From Hydractinia symbiolongicarpus (taxonomy: Eukaryota; Cnidaria; Hydrozoa; Anthoathecata; Hydractiniidae), in the NCBI RefSeq assembly GCF_029227915.1, contig NC_079888.1:14741001-14801000 (forward strand): a DNA stretch of 60,000 nt, read 5' to 3'. A model generated the notes under the pieces. It saw nothing but the letters and a program-made list of their open reading frames with translations. It was not told where the DNA came from and searched no databases. Of this stretch, positions 59,631-60,000 are shown one piece after another. How positions within the stretch are numbered: the stretch's first letter is position 1; each line of letters begins with the position of its first letter. A program made the translations under genes and the position numbers.

Positions 59631-60000
59631 AGTTTTCTGGTTTGCCGCGGCTAGGTTTCAAGTCTACCTTTCTATGGGGCAGTTTCTTGGTCAACCCAAG
59701 CATTACGATACAATTTCTCAAGTGTCCATGTCTAAGGGCAGAATTTGTTTCCAGGTGTGCAGCTTTTCAGTTTTTGTCACAACCTTTCTTAGGACTGTGT
59801 TCCAAGTCTACCTTTGTTAGCCCTTGGCTCTGCGTCAGTAGGTAAAAGCAACAGCGACACGTTTTTTAGTTTTCGACTCTTCTTTTTCCGAATGTTGTCA
59901 ATGAATGTGGCTGGTGTCTTGCATGAGGCAGGGGATGCTTACTCAAGGACCCGCACCAGATCCCAAGCTAGAGTGAATTTCACCAATCCTGTTTCCACAC
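59631..60000. repeat. Dispersed repeat family R2, inverted copy 3, continues beyond the window
   Basis: This is the reverse complement of the family at 38,333-38,862 and 48,289-48,870, with phrases such as GGGATGCTTACTCAAGGACC and TCTCAAGTGTCCATG. The window ends inside it. The open frame 59,642-59,845 is the antisense of the frame described in copy 2. Confidence 0.75.

Overview
The window looks like AT-rich metazoan DNA, most likely from a cnidarian and perhaps a hydrozoan. It has spliced genes with short introns and standard GT/AG sites, an EGF-like exon joined to an extracellular domain I associate with cnidarian predicted proteins, and a dense mix of animal transposon families. There is no bacterial-style operon, rRNA or CRISPR array. 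Almost every recognisable coding segment is a transposon gene, a transposon-like gene or a decayed host gene. Family names come from motif recognition and memory, not from a search.

Layout. 1-11,000: mostly non-coding, with the 3' exons of a secreted EGF-like gene (2554-3839), a GC-richer MITE with terminal inverted repeats (TIRs) and a 6-bp target duplication (7672-8508), and a 410-bp dispersed repeat. 11,002-30,172: scattered plus-strand exons that fit one large decayed gene. In order they give a KMT5A-like SET domain, a four-copy array of near-identical exons, a basic exon, two further exons, then two zinc-finger-like segments and a helical region I recognise from Crypton-type tyrosine-recombinase proteins. 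Its introns hold a nest of insertions: a LINE inside a Penelope-like element, a second LINE fragment with target duplication inside the exon array, a TIR element, an interrupted 94-bp minisatellite and a tRNA-derived SINE. 30,796-38,900: a THAP/DDE transposase, an almost intact LINE on the minus strand, a SWIM/YqaJ nuclease gene interrupted near its end, and a Helitron helicase remnant. 39,777-51,000: remnants of an uncharacterised family, a Tc1/mariner transposase, a MADF gene, an SF3-like NTPase, two ubiquitin-protease fragments and a piggyBac element. 52,744-58,749: a complete Mutator-like element (MULE) inside a TTAA-flanked, Kolobok-like element. 58,750-60,000: a retrotransposon tail and a third copy of a dispersed repeat.

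The most exciting object is the MULE at 52,761-58,088. It has near-perfect 36-bp TIRs, an exact 9-bp target duplication, and a nine-exon gene whose splice phases all agree and give an uninterrupted protein of about 1254 residues. That protein joins C2H2 fingers, a FAR1-like zinc region, a DDE transposase core, a SWIM finger, a Ulp1-type cysteine protease with its H-D-Q-C residues, and a C-terminal PHD-like finger. It therefore looks recently active, and it combines DNA cutting, SUMO-type protease and chromatin-reading modules in one protein. The second most interesting is the SET/zinc-finger/recombinase-like composite with its amplified exon.
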